Assembly: GCA_900766575.1 (NCBI GenBank)
Contig: CAAFVW010000172.1
Coordinates: forward strand, 1 to 43,588
DNA from: Lachnospiraceae bacterium
GTDB lineage: Bacteria > Bacillota > Clostridia > Lachnospirales > Lachnospiraceae
Direction of reading: 5' to 3'
DNA: 43,588 nucleotides
Below are positions 8,173 through 17,150 of this stretch, piece after piece (within the stretch, counting starts at the first letter, position 1; every line of letters starts with the position of its first letter). The notes under the pieces are model-generated. The model was not told the DNA's origin, made no database searches, and saw nothing but the letters and a program-made list of their open reading frames with translations. Made by a program: the position numbers and the translations under genes.

Positions 8173-8196
8173 GCCGTATAAATACGGCATTTTTTG
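8173..8196 (+). terminator. Terminator inside the left end of the insertion sequence
   Basis: GCCGTAT-AA-ATACGGC (8173–8188) followed by a run of six T. A second hairpin, GGCGTTT/AAACGCC (8152–8168), precedes it. Placed upstream of the transposase, it would stop outside transcripts entering the element, a common insertion-sequence strategy. Confidence 0.75.
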
Positions 8197-8292
8197 TTAC
8201 CCAAAAACAAATAACTCCTCACCGGATATGGTATAATAGAGTTGTCGAAAAACTAAAATCCATCATCCAAGAAAGGAGTTATTCTGATATCT

Positions 8293-9765
8293 ATGATACC
8301 ATACAAACAGCTTTCTTTAACAGATATTTTTTCAGACTGCCAAAATAAATTTGATAATGACAAACCTGCTTTTCTTTCTCTATTAGAAACTCATATCGAC
8401 ATTGATGAAATTATTCCGATTTCCTTTAGAAATCATTTCTATGCATCAACGGGCAGAACCCGTAAATACCCTTTACAAGCTTTCCTGTGGGCTTTAATTA
8501 TACAGCGTATTTTCTCTATCCCTACAGACCAGCTTCTTCTGACTTTTCTCGCTTACTCAAAACCACTCCGTGACTTCTGTGGTTTTACCAAGGTCCCTGA
8601 TGCTTCCAAAATCACCCGCTTCAAACAGGACTTTTTAGACGACCTGCAGCTTGTATTCGATAGCCTTGTTGATGTTACCGAACCTATCTGCTAGGCGATT
8701 GACTCTGCAAAAGCAGATATGACCATCTTTGATTCTTCTGGTATTGAAGCATTCGTTACCGAAAATAATCCGAAGTACGCTAACAGAATCATTAAGCAGC
8801 TCAAGGCTTTTGCCAAATCCCAGGGGGTTGATAAATCTTATGATCCTTATAAAGCAGCCTATGGCTCCATGCCTTCCCATGCTTCTGCTAATCCCGAGAT
8901 CAAGCAGTTGTATATCAATGGGCATTTTTGCTATGTCTTCAAGTTCGGTATTGTAACTAATGGCCTTGGCATCATCCGCCATATCTCTTTTTATAATAAA
9001 GACTTTATGATGTCCCATCCTGATATCGTTGTCGCAAAGAAGTCGGACTCTCCTGATGAAGACAAATGTGTTCATGATTCAAAACTTTTGATTCCCACAC
9101 TCAAAGACTTCTTTTCAAAACATCCGCTGATTAATCCCAAAAAATTCCTTGGTGATGCCGCTTTTGATACTGCTGAACTCTACAAAAACCTTCTTTCCGG
9201 TGATACTTTTGGTGATAACAGACATTTCACCCAGGCGTATATTCCTCTGAATGTAAGATCCGGACTTGAAAGTCAGGATTATACCATGAATGAAAATGGT
9301 ATTCCCTGCTGTCCCCATGATCCTTCTTTGTCACTGAAATGTGAAGGAACTTCCAAACTTCGAAGTGGGGTAACAAGATACAAATTCGTTTGCCCTAAGA
9401 TTAAATGGAGACGGCATAATACAACTGGAAAATATCACAGACTTTGCTGCTGTGAAAATCCTTGTACTGCTTCCCCGTGTGGGCGCATGATCTATATCTA
9501 TCCGGAAAAGGATCTTTGTGCTTATCCTGGAACAATCCGCGGAACCGAAGAATGGAATAACACCTACAAAATCAGGACGGCTGTTGAAAGAGATATTAAT
9601 CACATCAAAGATAATCTCTGTCTTGCAGGACGCCGAACCCAAAACGAGAAGACATTGTATGCTGACCTGATTCTTGCAGGTATCACCCAGCTCATTACTG
9701 TTGTTCTCGCCGATAAAATTAAACATCCTGAATACATTCGAAGTCTAAAACCTCTTATAGCTTAG
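8293..9765 (+). pseudogene. Transposase interrupted by an in-frame TAG
   Basis: One uninterrupted frame of about 490 codons except for a TAG at 8692–8694 (codon 134), between VDVTEPIC and AIDSAKADMTIFDSSG. The N-terminal part resembles the DUF772 transposase domain (STGRTRKYPLQAFLWALI, SKITRFKQDF). The part after the stop holds the DDE catalytic region: the first Asp in TIFDSSGIE, LGDAAFDTAELY, and a C-terminal ERDINHIKDN motif. A single C-to-T change from a CAG codon would explain the stop. The frame is otherwise intact, so the lesion is recent. ATG 8293 has an AAAGGAG site somewhat far upstream, and a TATAAT lies at 8232–8237. Truncation before the catalytic domain should abolish activity unless the TAG is read through. 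Confidence 0.85.
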
Positions 9766-9772
9766 GGCTTAC

Positions 9773-9913
9773 CACTTTAATAAAGTCAATAGTTTATTAA
9801 AGTGTGCCTAAAATATTCGGTTATCCACTTTTCATTCCAGAATTCGTGCCCTGCACGAATTCTTCCTTGTTTTGGTTCAAGATTGCGAACGAGCTTAGCG
9901 AGTTTCGCAATCA
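9773..9913. other. Hairpin-rich right end of the insertion sequence
   Basis: Three hairpins in a row: a perfect 12-bp stem (9773–9784 with 9793–9804), a perfect 11-bp stem (9839–9849 with 9853–9863), and GATTGCGAA with TTCGCAATC near 9883–9912. They follow the transposase stop at 9763–9765. The first may be a transcription terminator of AT type; the others may block read-through or belong to the transposon end. The gap to the MATE gene holds otherwise only a promoter. Confidence 0.55.
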
Positions 9914-9984
9914 CCTATAACAATGCTTGTAAGAAAATGACAAAAAGAGTATAGCAAAAAACATAAAATGTGCAAAAAAAGATA

Positions 9985-10013
9985 TTGCTTTTTTGGAGCG
10001 CCGCGTATATACT
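9985..10013 (+). promoter_or_regulatory. Promoter of the MATE gene
   Basis: TTGCTT (9985–9990), 17 bp, TATACT (10008–10013). It is followed by a small hairpin, CACTGA/TCAGTG (10036–10052), and a leader of about 70 nt before ATG 10091. Confidence 0.6.
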
Positions 10014-10090
10014 CTCAACGATAGAAATAACAAGAAACACTGATAAATTCAGTGCTTGCGGTTGATTTGAAAAATGGAGAGGTTATTACC

Positions 10091-11455
10091 ATGACGAAAG
10101 ATCTGACAAAAGGAAGCCCCATGAGACTTATCATCAGTTTTGCGGTACCGTTATTGTTCGGTTTTCTGTTCCAGCAGTTTTACAATCTGGTGGATACAAT
10201 GATCGTGGGACGGTTTCTGGGAGTAGATGACCTGGCAGCAGTAGGCTCTACCGGTTCCATCAATTTTCTGGTGATCGGTTTCTGCATGGGAGTGTGCAAT
10301 GGTTTTGCAATTCCGGTTTCACACAAATTCGGTGCCGGAGATTATGTAGGCATGCGCAAATATGTGGCCAACTGTGCATGGCTGGGACTGGCGTTTTCCA
10401 TAGTTATGACCGTTGTGACGGCAATATTGTGCCGTGATATTCTGGTATGGATGAAGACCCCTGCCAATATTATTGACGGCGCCTATAATTATATTTTTAT
10501 TATATTTATCGGTATTCCTACGGTATATTTGTATAACATTGTGGCCGGTGTGATTCGCGCTACCGGTGACAGCAAAACGCCCGTGGTATTCCTGGTGTTG
10601 TCTTCCGTGATTAATATCATTCTGGACCTGTATTTTATCATATCCCTGCACATGGGAGTGGCGGGAGCGGCCTGGGCGACAGTCATTTCTCAGGGAGTAT
10701 CCGGTGTGGCCTGTCTGATCTATATGGTGAAAAAGTTTGAGATCTTGCGGATCCGCAAGGAAGAATGGAAGATGGATGGACATATGATGATGGTATTGTG
10801 CGGCATGGGAGTGCCCATGGGATTGCAATATTCCATCACCGCGATTGGCAGTGTTATCTTGCAGACCGCAGCCAATACGCTTGGTTCCGCAGCAGTGGCG
10901 GCCATGACGGCAGGCGGCAAGATCGGCAACTTCTTAGCCTGTCCTTTTGATGCCATGGGCTCTACGATGGCAACCTACGGTGGACAGAACGTGGGAGCCG
11001 GCAAACTGGATCGTCTTGGCAAGGGCCTGAAAGCCTGTGTAACACTGGGCGTGGGATATTCCGTCATTGCTTTTCTGATTGCCGTATTTTTCGGCGGCCC
11101 GCTGGCGCAGCTGTTCGTGGATGGCGGAGAAGCAGAGATCATTGCAAATGTGCGCGCATTCCTGCTGTGGAATACGGCATTTTATATCCCTCTGGCGCTG
11201 GTTAATATTGTCCGGTTCCTGATCCAGGGTATGGGATTCCCGAAGTTTGCCATTCTGGCAGGTGTGTTCGAGATGATCGCAAGATCCCTGGCAGGCTTCG
11301 GACTGGTGCCTGTGATTGGATTCACAGGTGTGTGCCTGGGCAGCCCGATTGCATGGCTTATGGCCGATGCTTTCCTGATTCCGGCTTATTTCCATGTGAG
11401 TAAGGTACTGCAAAAGAGGATGGCGCCGCAAACGGATGCCCCACAGGCAGCTTGA
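10091..11455 (+). CDS. MATE-family multidrug/metabolite exporter
   Basis: This 454-residue polytopic membrane protein with about 12 predicted helices. It opens with the family's KGSPMRLIISFAVPLLFGFLFQQFYNLVDTMIVG segment, followed by LAAVGSTGSINFLVIGFCMG, and repeats the pattern in the second half (MGVPMGLQYSITAIGSVILQ). MATE carriers export drugs or metabolites in exchange for Na+ or H+. An upstream in-frame ATG at 10052 exists, but GGAGAGG at 10077–10083 supports ATG 10091, which also gives the normal N-terminus. The last 98 bp overlap the 3' end of the opposing GH2 gene. Substrate cannot be told from sequence. Confidence 0.92.
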   Translation: MTKDLTKGSPMRLIISFAVPLLFGFLFQQFYNLVDTMIVGRFLGVDDLAAVGSTGSINFLVIGFCMGVCNGFAIPVSHKFGAGDYVGMRKYVANCAWLGLAFSIVMTVVTAILCRDILVWMKTPANIIDGAYNYIFIIFIGIPTVYLYNIVAGVIRATGDSKTPVVFLVLSSVINIILDLYFIISLHMGVAGAAWATVISQGVSGVACLIYMVKKFEILRIRKEEWKMDGHMMMVLCGMGVPMGLQYSITAIGSVILQTAANTLGSAAVAAMTAGGKIGNFLACPFDAMGSTMATYGGQNVGAGKLDRLGKGLKACVTLGVGYSVIAFLIAVFFGGPLAQLFVDGGEAEIIANVRAFLLWNTAFYIPLALVNIVRFLIQGMGFPKFAILAGVFEMIARSLAGFGLVPVIGFTGVCLGSPIAWLMADAFLIPAYFHVSKVLQKRMAPQTDAPQAA

Positions 11456-13376
11456 CAACGCGACGGTCATAAGTTACCAGACCATTGACCTCTTCCTCCA
11501 CATCGGAGAGCTGCGTGTAGACCGCACCGCTTAACCCCTGTGAGATCAGAGGAAATAACTGCTTTGAAAATAATTTTTTCAAGGCAGAGGCCATCTCTTC
11601 GGGCGTATCATATTTTTGATAACCGTAGACGCGGTCCACGCTGGAATGCCCGTCGATATGGCAGGCGTAGCCGCCATACTCCGAGATGACGAAGGCACGT
11701 TTCCCGTCCAATTTTACCTGTAATGGACGGAAATAATTATGAATACTGCGGAAATCCCCGCTCTTCTGGTCGAACCAGCCGCTGGCATGGTCTACCGGAC
11801 GGGTGGGGTCTTTTTTTGCCACCATTCTGGCAATACGGGCGGCATCGAACTGTCCCCAGCCTTCGTTAAAAGGCACCCACACGGCAATGGAAGGAACATT
11901 GTATAAGTGGTCAATGGTATCCAGACATTCCTGTTCCCATTCTTTTCGTCCCTCCTCGGAGGAACGGGAGAACAGTTCGTAATGATTATCCTTTGTATGG
12001 GCAGACATATGAGGAAACAATGTGGGCATGTAGCATACCCAGGGCATATGATAGGTGCTGCCGCCGCTGACCATGTCCTGCCATACGATCATACCGAGCC
12101 GGTCACAGTGGTAATACCAGCGCAAAGGCTCGATTTTGATATGTTTTCTGAGCATATTGAATCCCAGACCTTTTGCGAGGGTAATGTCATAGACAAAAGC
12201 CTCGTCGCAGGGAGCGGTCATCAGGCCGTCAGACCAGTAGCCCTGATCCAGAATCCCATGAAGAAAATATGGTTTATGGTTCAGACAGAAGCGAAGGATT
12301 CCTTTTACATCTTTTTCCACGGTAAATAAACGCATGGCAAAATAGCCATGGACAGTATCCTCATCGGCGTTCAGGGTGAAGGAATACAGCCAGGGATGCT
12401 CCGGACTCCAGGGCTTGAAACTCACCGGTTCCGGTACGCCGTCAGAACCGGAAGCGCTGTAAGTGACACTCATTGGAAAAGAAAGTACGACTTTGGTATG
12501 TGTCAGACCGAAAGCATCCTGCTGTTCCGAACGCTTTTTTAAGCGAAGACGAACCGGCGCAGAACCGGATGATGTCACAGAACCATCGCAGGAAGGCGTA
12601 TATACCTGAAAATCCAAATGTGAAAAAGGTGCCGGAGAACACAGGACAAACGTCACCGCTGCCTTGTCATAATCCGGAGTAACAATATAGTTGATCACAT
12701 AATTTTCCGGAACCCATTCGTACCAGACACTTTGCCAGATACCACTCTGGGCAGTATAGAACATTCCTCCACGGGTCAGCGTCTGTTTTCCTCTGGTGGC
12801 ATAGCCAGTGTCTGTCAGATCACGGACTTTTACAAATAAGGAAACGGGAGCTTCACCAATATATTCTGTAATATCCAGCGAAAAAGGGAGGTAGCCGCCA
12901 TGGTGAGTGCCGAGCTGCTTCGTTCCAAACTGCTTCGTTCCAAGGAAGACGGTTGCCTCCTGGTCTACTGCATCGAAATGCAGAATGCAGTGCATATGTC
13001 TTTCCTTTTGGGCAATTTCTTTCCCGGAAAAAGAAAGTGTGCGATGATACCACAGGTATTCCTCCGGCTCCAGCCTGCGTTTTACTCCGGACAACAGAGA
13101 TTCCGGTGAAAAGGGAACGCGGATCATACCCTGTGCGGTAAAACATTCCGGATTTTCCGAAGAATCGGTGCCATCCGCAGGCATAAAAGCATATTCCCAA
13201 AAGCCGTTTAACATATGATAATCCGTCCGGCGCATCTGGGGACGGGGATAGTCCGGAAGTACAGGTTCTTCACTGCCTGCTTTCAGCATGGCTTCCCCCC
13301 AGGGGGTGAAAAGCGGATGCAGAGTATCCTCCGGATGGGCCTGATTCAGATTGGCAGCAGCGTCTTTTAAGTTCAT
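11358..13376 (-). CDS. Glycoside hydrolase family 2 (beta-galactosidase/glucuronidase-like)
   Basis: This 672-residue cytoplasmic GH2 enzyme with no signal peptide. It has the jelly-roll domain (GFWEYAF, IRVPFSPESLLSG, WYHRTLSF, FDAVDQEATVFLG), an Ig-like middle, and a TIM barrel. E505 in PFNEGWGQ is the acid/base and E566 in VISEYGG is the nucleophile expected for retaining GH2 enzymes. Substrate (galactoside, glucuronide or other) is not determined. The gene stands alone, convergent with the MATE gene. Oddities: the last 30 or so residues (PVGHPFAAPSSFAVPYSHGNK...) are encoded by DNA that is also the MATE C-terminus, and a 15-bp tandem duplication (12915–12944) gives a repeated GTKQ-F/L in the jelly roll. 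ATG 13376 follows AAAGAGGG. Confidence 0.92.
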   Translation of the reverse strand: MNLKDAAANLNQAHPEDTLHPLFTPWGEAMLKAGSEEPVLPDYPRPQMRRTDYHMLNGFWEYAFMPADGTDSSENPECFTAQGMIRVPFSPESLLSGVKRRLEPEEYLWYHRTLSFSGKEIAQKERHMHCILHFDAVDQEATVFLGTKQFGTKQLGTHHGGYLPFSLDITEYIGEAPVSLFVKVRDLTDTGYATRGKQTLTRGGMFYTAQSGIWQSVWYEWVPENYVINYIVTPDYDKAAVTFVLCSPAPFSHLDFQVYTPSCDGSVTSSGSAPVRLRLKKRSEQQDAFGLTHTKVVLSFPMSVTYSASGSDGVPEPVSFKPWSPEHPWLYSFTLNADEDTVHGYFAMRLFTVEKDVKGILRFCLNHKPYFLHGILDQGYWSDGLMTAPCDEAFVYDITLAKGLGFNMLRKHIKIEPLRWYYHCDRLGMIVWQDMVSGGSTYHMPWVCYMPTLFPHMSAHTKDNHYELFSRSSEEGRKEWEQECLDTIDHLYNVPSIAVWVPFNEGWGQFDAARIARMVAKKDPTRPVDHASGWFDQKSGDFRSIHNYFRPLQVKLDGKRAFVISEYGGYACHIDGHSSVDRVYGYQKYDTPEEMASALKKLFSKQLFPLISQGLSGAVYTQLSDVEEEVNGLVTYDRRVVKLPVGHPFAAPSSFAVPYSHGNKPESGKHRP

Positions 13377-13573
13377 GTGAAAACCCTCTTTCCAATAACA
13401 ATCACAAGTAATTCACGGATGCCGCAGAACGCTTTGCCACGATTCCCACTGGCATCGGTTGACTATCTATAGTATACTACATTTAAGAGATGAGGCATAC
13501 GAAAAAAGTATGTGTTATTTGAAAAAAATAATCGAAGAAATGATGGAAAACAAAATAACAAGAGGTTATACAG

Positions 13574-15403
13574 ATGAATATACTTACCGTTGATAATATT
13601 ACAAAAAGCTATGGTGTCCGCAAGATTTTTGACGGAGCCTCCTTTTTTCTGCAGGAGGGAGAAAAGGCCGGAATCATCGGCATTAACGGCACCGGCAAAT
13701 CCACACTTTTAAAAATTATTGCAGGATTGGAAGAGGCGGATGCCGGCTCTGTCATCAAGGCAAATCACTGCATGGTTCGATACTTGCCGCAGAATCCGGA
13801 GTTTGGTCCGGAAGAGACCGTACTGGAAGCGGTGCTTCGTGGAAATCGCGTGGAGGAGAATGCCGGAACGATTGAGTCGGATGCCAAAAGTATGCTGACG
13901 AAGCTGGGAGTTACGGAATTTGACCAGCCCTGCGGGCAGTTATCCGGAGGTCAGCGTAAACGACTGGCTCTGGTGTCGGTGCTTTTGTCTCCGGCAGAGA
14001 TTTTATTATTAGACGAGCCGACCAATCATCTGGACAATTCCATGTCCGACTGGCTGGAGGATCAGCTGCGCCGCCGCAAAGGCGCCATGATCATGGTGAC
14101 TCACGACCGGTATTTTCTGGACAGCGTCACCGACCGGATACTGGAGCTGGACAAGGGAAAAATTTATTCCTATGATGCCAACTATTCCGGATATCTGGAA
14201 TTGAAAATGCAGCGGGAGGAAATGGCACAGGCCAGCGAGAAAAAGCGTTTGAACATTCTGCGTAACGAACTTGCCTGGGTGCAGCGTGGCGCCAGAGCAC
14301 GTTCTACAAAGCAAAAAGCCAGATTACAGCGTTTTGAGGAATTAAAAAATGTCAAAGGACCGGTGACGGATGGCAGGGTGGAACTGACTTCCGCTGCATC
14401 CAGACTGGGACGCACCACAGTGGAGATAGAGAATGTTTCCAAAAGCTACGGAGATAAGGTGCTGATCCGTGATTTTACGTATCTGTTCGGCAAGGATGAC
14501 CGGGTGGGCTTCATCGGCCCCAACGGCAGCGGCAAGACTACTCTGATGAAAATGATACTGGGAGAAGTGACACCGGACAGCGGGCACATCGAGATCGGTC
14601 AGACCGTGAAGCTGGGATATTATGCCCAGGAGATCGATGATACCATGATGCATCCGGAGCAGAGAGTCATTGATTATATCCGGGATGTGGCGGAATATAT
14701 CACAACGGAGGACGGACAGATCACGGCAGCCAGAATGCTGGAGAGGTTCCTGTTCTCCGGGGAAGATCAGTACGGACAGCTGGGAAAATTATCCGGCGGA
14801 GAACGGCGCAGGCTGCAGTTATGCAAGGTGCTGATGGGGGCTCCCAATGTTCTGATTCTGGACGAGCCGACCAATGATCTTGACATTGCTACGTTACAGG
14901 TTCTGGAGGACTATCTGGATACTTTTCCGGGAATCGTTATCGCAGTGTCCCATGACCGTTATTTTCTGGACCGTGTTGTCCGCAGAATCTTCGCGCTGGA
15001 AGATACGCATATGGTACAGTACGAGGGTGGATATACGGATTATGCCAATCGGAAAAAGGCAGAAGGAATCCCGGAGAATGAGGTGACAGCGGCTGCTTCA
15101 CAGGGGAAGAGTCCGGAAGAGGGAAATGTGTCCAAAAACTGGAAGAGCGGACAGAAACGCAAATTAAAATTCACCTACCAGGAACAAAAGGATTATGAAT
15201 CCATCGAAGGGGAAATGGCAGCGCTGGAGGAGAAAATTGCAGGATTAGAGGCGGATTTTTCCAAATATGCCAGTGATTTTGTAAAGCTGAATGAACTGAC
15301 AAAAGAAAAAGAGGCTGCGGAACAGCAGCTGGAAGAAAAAATGGAACGATGGATGTATCTGGAAGATCTGGCAGCCCGCATTGAGCGGGGAGAAGAAAAC
15401 TGA
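13574..15403 (+). CDS. ABC-F ATPase, Uup/YfmR-like
   Basis: This 609-residue protein with two ABC ATPase domains and no membrane segment, the hallmark of ABC-F translation factors. Domain 1 has GINGTGKST and LSGGQRKR; domain 2 has GPNGSGKTT and LSGGERRR, both with DEPTNHLD/DEPTNDLD Walker B segments. A linker rich in basic residues (AWVQRGARARSTKQKARLQRF) lies between them. The C-terminal 90 residues form a predicted coiled coil (YESIEGEMAALEEKIAGLEADF...), as in Uup and YfmR-type members, which act at the ribosome and help relieve stalled or non-canonical states. Antibiotic-resistance ABC-Fs usually lack this tail, so a housekeeping role is favoured. Start ATG 13574 has AAGAGG upstream. It is transcribed divergently from GH2. 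Confidence 0.92.
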   Translation: MNILTVDNITKSYGVRKIFDGASFFLQEGEKAGIIGINGTGKSTLLKIIAGLEEADAGSVIKANHCMVRYLPQNPEFGPEETVLEAVLRGNRVEENAGTIESDAKSMLTKLGVTEFDQPCGQLSGGQRKRLALVSVLLSPAEILLLDEPTNHLDNSMSDWLEDQLRRRKGAMIMVTHDRYFLDSVTDRILELDKGKIYSYDANYSGYLELKMQREEMAQASEKKRLNILRNELAWVQRGARARSTKQKARLQRFEELKNVKGPVTDGRVELTSAASRLGRTTVEIENVSKSYGDKVLIRDFTYLFGKDDRVGFIGPNGSGKTTLMKMILGEVTPDSGHIEIGQTVKLGYYAQEIDDTMMHPEQRVIDYIRDVAEYITTEDGQITAARMLERFLFSGEDQYGQLGKLSGGERRRLQLCKVLMGAPNVLILDEPTNDLDIATLQVLEDYLDTFPGIVIAVSHDRYFLDRVVRRIFALEDTHMVQYEGGYTDYANRKKAEGIPENEVTAAASQGKSPEEGNVSKNWKSGQKRKLKFTYQEQKDYESIEGEMAALEEKIAGLEADFSKYASDFVKLNELTKEKEAAEQQLEEKMERWMYLEDLAARIERGEEN

Positions 15404-15426
15404 CAATCCAAAGTCTGGAATGTCAG
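15400..15426. terminator. Terminator shared by the ABC-F gene and the opposing small ORF
   Basis: CTGACAATCC (15400–15409) pairs with GGAATGTCAG (15417–15426) with one mismatch. On the minus strand it is followed by TTTTCTTCT, a good terminator for the small ORF. The plus-strand side lacks a strong T-run. Both flanking stop codons lie inside the stem. Confidence 0.7.
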
Positions 15427-15536
15427 TCTTCGGAATCATCGGTAGCTGCCGCAACTGCGGAAACTACAGAAGAAACTACGGCAATCACTACTGCCAAAAG
15501 GATAATTAAAAGCCCACCGGCCAAAAGTAAAAACAT
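15423..15536 (-). CDS. 37-residue single-span membrane peptide
   Basis: A short gene too small for ordinary calling. ATG at 15536 on the minus strand, stop TGA at 15425–15423. The peptide starts MFLLLAGGLLIILLAVVI, continues as a small-residue-rich helix (AVVSSVVSAVAAA), and ends with an acidic tail, TDDSED. It is one membrane helix with a negative, probably cytoplasm- or outside-exposed end. AAAGGAGTG lies just upstream at the right distance, a TTGTAT–16 bp–TATAAT promoter precedes that, and a terminator follows directly, so all parts of a transcription unit are present. I do not recognise the family. It could be a small membrane regulator or a toxin-like peptide; nothing in the sequence decides. 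Confidence 0.7.
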   Translation of the reverse strand: MFLLLAGGLLIILLAVVIAVVSSVVSAVAAATDDSED

Positions 15537-15568
15537 AAGGCACACTCCTTTTTGTGAGAATTAAGATT

Positions 15569-15596
15569 ATTATACCATTTTCCCAATAAAATACAA
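15569..15596 (-). promoter_or_regulatory. Promoter of the 37-residue peptide gene
   Basis: On the minus strand, TTGTAT (15596–15591), 16 bp, perfect TATAAT (15574–15569). The leader is about 25–30 nt. Confidence 0.6.
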
Positions 15597-15718
15597 TAAA
15601 AACCCACATAAGGTAGAAAAAATTAACAAAATGAGGTATAATAATTATTATGAAGGAGAGATGTTTTCGAAAGTTCGCAGAGCGGAGAAATCGTTTGTGA
15701 TAAATAAGAGGAAGACCT

Positions 15719-17122
15719 ATGGCATATCAAAGAGCAAAAGAAGAAGTAGTAGAGGCATCTCCTCAGACTACGGATGCCGGAAAAGAAGAATTATATTTAT
15801 ATTCTCTGCGGAAGATGGCGGAGAACAATGTGGAGAATAACAGGACGGGACTGACCAATCTTCATAATATGAAGTCCTTTTTTTACCTGTGCGGCGAAAT
15901 GATCAAAGAACAGCCGGATAAAAGATACGGTGTGGTGATCATGGATATTACCCAGTTCAAAGCGGTGAATGAGTTCTGCGGCAGAAGGGAAGGGGACAGA
16001 CTGCTGCTGTTTATTGCAGAGTGTTTTCGGGAGTATGAGATGCATCGTGCGGACACGTATGCCTGTCATGTGAGGGCAGATATTTTCTGCCTTTGCACCA
16101 GTTATAAAGAAGTGAACGAACTGGAAGAAATCGTTAATGTCATCAAGAAAAAGATTGACGAATTTCCTTTTGCATATAAAGTGCAGCCTTCCTTCGGAAT
16201 CGGTGTCTCCTTGGAGCGGGAACCTGCGGTCAGTTATCTGAAAGACTGTGCTACCACGGCGATGAACAGCATTAAAGGAAAAGTATACCAGACCTACGCC
16301 ATATTTGATGAGGAAATGCGGAAACAGCAGATGCGGGAGCGCCAGGTGGAGAATGATATTGTGGGTGCTCTGGAGAATGGTGAACTCCGGTTATACATAC
16401 AGCCGAAAGTAGACATGAGCACGGGACGGATCATAGGCGGTGAGGCTCTGGTCCGCTGGCAGCACCCGGAGAAAGGCCTGATTTCACCGGGAGAATTTAT
16501 TCCGGTATTGGAGAAAAACGGTTTTGTCATTAACGTGGATGAATATATTTGGGAAAAGGTGTTTGCATATCTTGGAGAACTGCAAAAACAGGGGCGCGAA
16601 TTAGTGCCGATTTCTATTAATGTATCCAGACTGCATGCATATGACACACAATTAACGGAGACTTTGCTGCGGCTGAAGGAGCAATATAATGTTCCGGCGA
16701 AGTGTGTTCCGTTGGAATTGACGGAAAGCGCTTTCCTGGAGGATGAGCGGGGAATGTATCAGAGAATGGAAAGCCTGCGGGCGGAGGGATTCCTGGTGTC
16801 TATGGATGATTTCGGCACGGGATATTCCACCATGAATATGCTGAAGAACCAGACACTGGATGAAATCAAGATTGACAGAGAGTTTATCCGGGATCTGGAG
16901 AAGGATAAGAGCCGGATCATCATTCGCAATACCCTTGCCATGCTGCAGCAGCTGGGGGTACATATTGTCATTGAAGGCGTGGAGACGGAGGAGCAGAAGG
17001 AGTTCTTGTTAGGCTGTAATTGTACGGATGTACAGGGCTTTTTATTCTATCGTCCGATTCCTGTGGAAGAGTTCGACAAGCTGCTGTTACAGCAGGAAAG
17101 AGAGCCGGACATGGCAAAATAG
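15719..17122 (+). CDS. GGDEF(degenerate)–EAL cyclic-di-GMP phosphodiesterase
   Basis: This 467-residue cytoplasmic protein. Residues of about 40–200 form a GGDEF-like domain (TGLTNLHNMKSFF, VVIMDITQFKAVNEFCGRREGDRLL), but the active-site loop reads RADIF instead of GGDEF, so cyclase activity is not expected. The rest is a complete EAL domain: EAL at 242–244 (GGEALVRWQHP), then INVS, ELTES, MDDFGTGYS, IKIDREFI and IEGVETEEQ, which together carry the metal and catalytic residues. It should hydrolyse c-di-GMP. There is no sensor domain or membrane anchor. It sits directly upstream of the Tad pilus operon but is separated by a terminator and a promoter, so a regulatory link to pili is plausible but unproven. 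AAGAGGAAG precedes ATG 15719. Confidence 0.92.
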   Translation: MAYQRAKEEVVEASPQTTDAGKEELYLYSLRKMAENNVENNRTGLTNLHNMKSFFYLCGEMIKEQPDKRYGVVIMDITQFKAVNEFCGRREGDRLLLFIAECFREYEMHRADTYACHVRADIFCLCTSYKEVNELEEIVNVIKKKIDEFPFAYKVQPSFGIGVSLEREPAVSYLKDCATTAMNSIKGKVYQTYAIFDEEMRKQQMRERQVENDIVGALENGELRLYIQPKVDMSTGRIIGGEALVRWQHPEKGLISPGEFIPVLEKNGFVINVDEYIWEKVFAYLGELQKQGRELVPISINVSRLHAYDTQLTETLLRLKEQYNVPAKCVPLELTESAFLEDERGMYQRMESLRAEGFLVSMDDFGTGYSTMNMLKNQTLDEIKIDREFIRDLEKDKSRIIIRNTLAMLQQLGVHIVIEGVETEEQKEFLLGCNCTDVQGFLFYRPIPVEEFDKLLLQQEREPDMAK

Positions 17123-17150
17123 ACAAAGACAAAATAGACAAATGCGCAGA

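Larger units (their letters stand above)
8137..9930 (+). mobile_element. Insertion sequence with a DUF772/IS1182-like DDE transposase (inactivated)
   Basis: The element contains one transposase frame (8293–9765). Its ends carry related sequences in opposite orientation: ACAATGCTTGTTAGGCGTTTGC at the left matches the reverse complement of the right end (ACAAGCATTGTTATAGGTGATTGC) at most positions, giving imperfect terminal inverted repeats of about 30 bp. Because the outermost part is a near-palindrome, the 14-mer ATAACAATGCTTGT also appears as a direct repeat at 8136–8149 and 9917–9930. The exact ends and any target duplication are therefore uncertain. The family label is from the transposase N-terminal pattern and is tentative. 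Confidence 0.7.
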
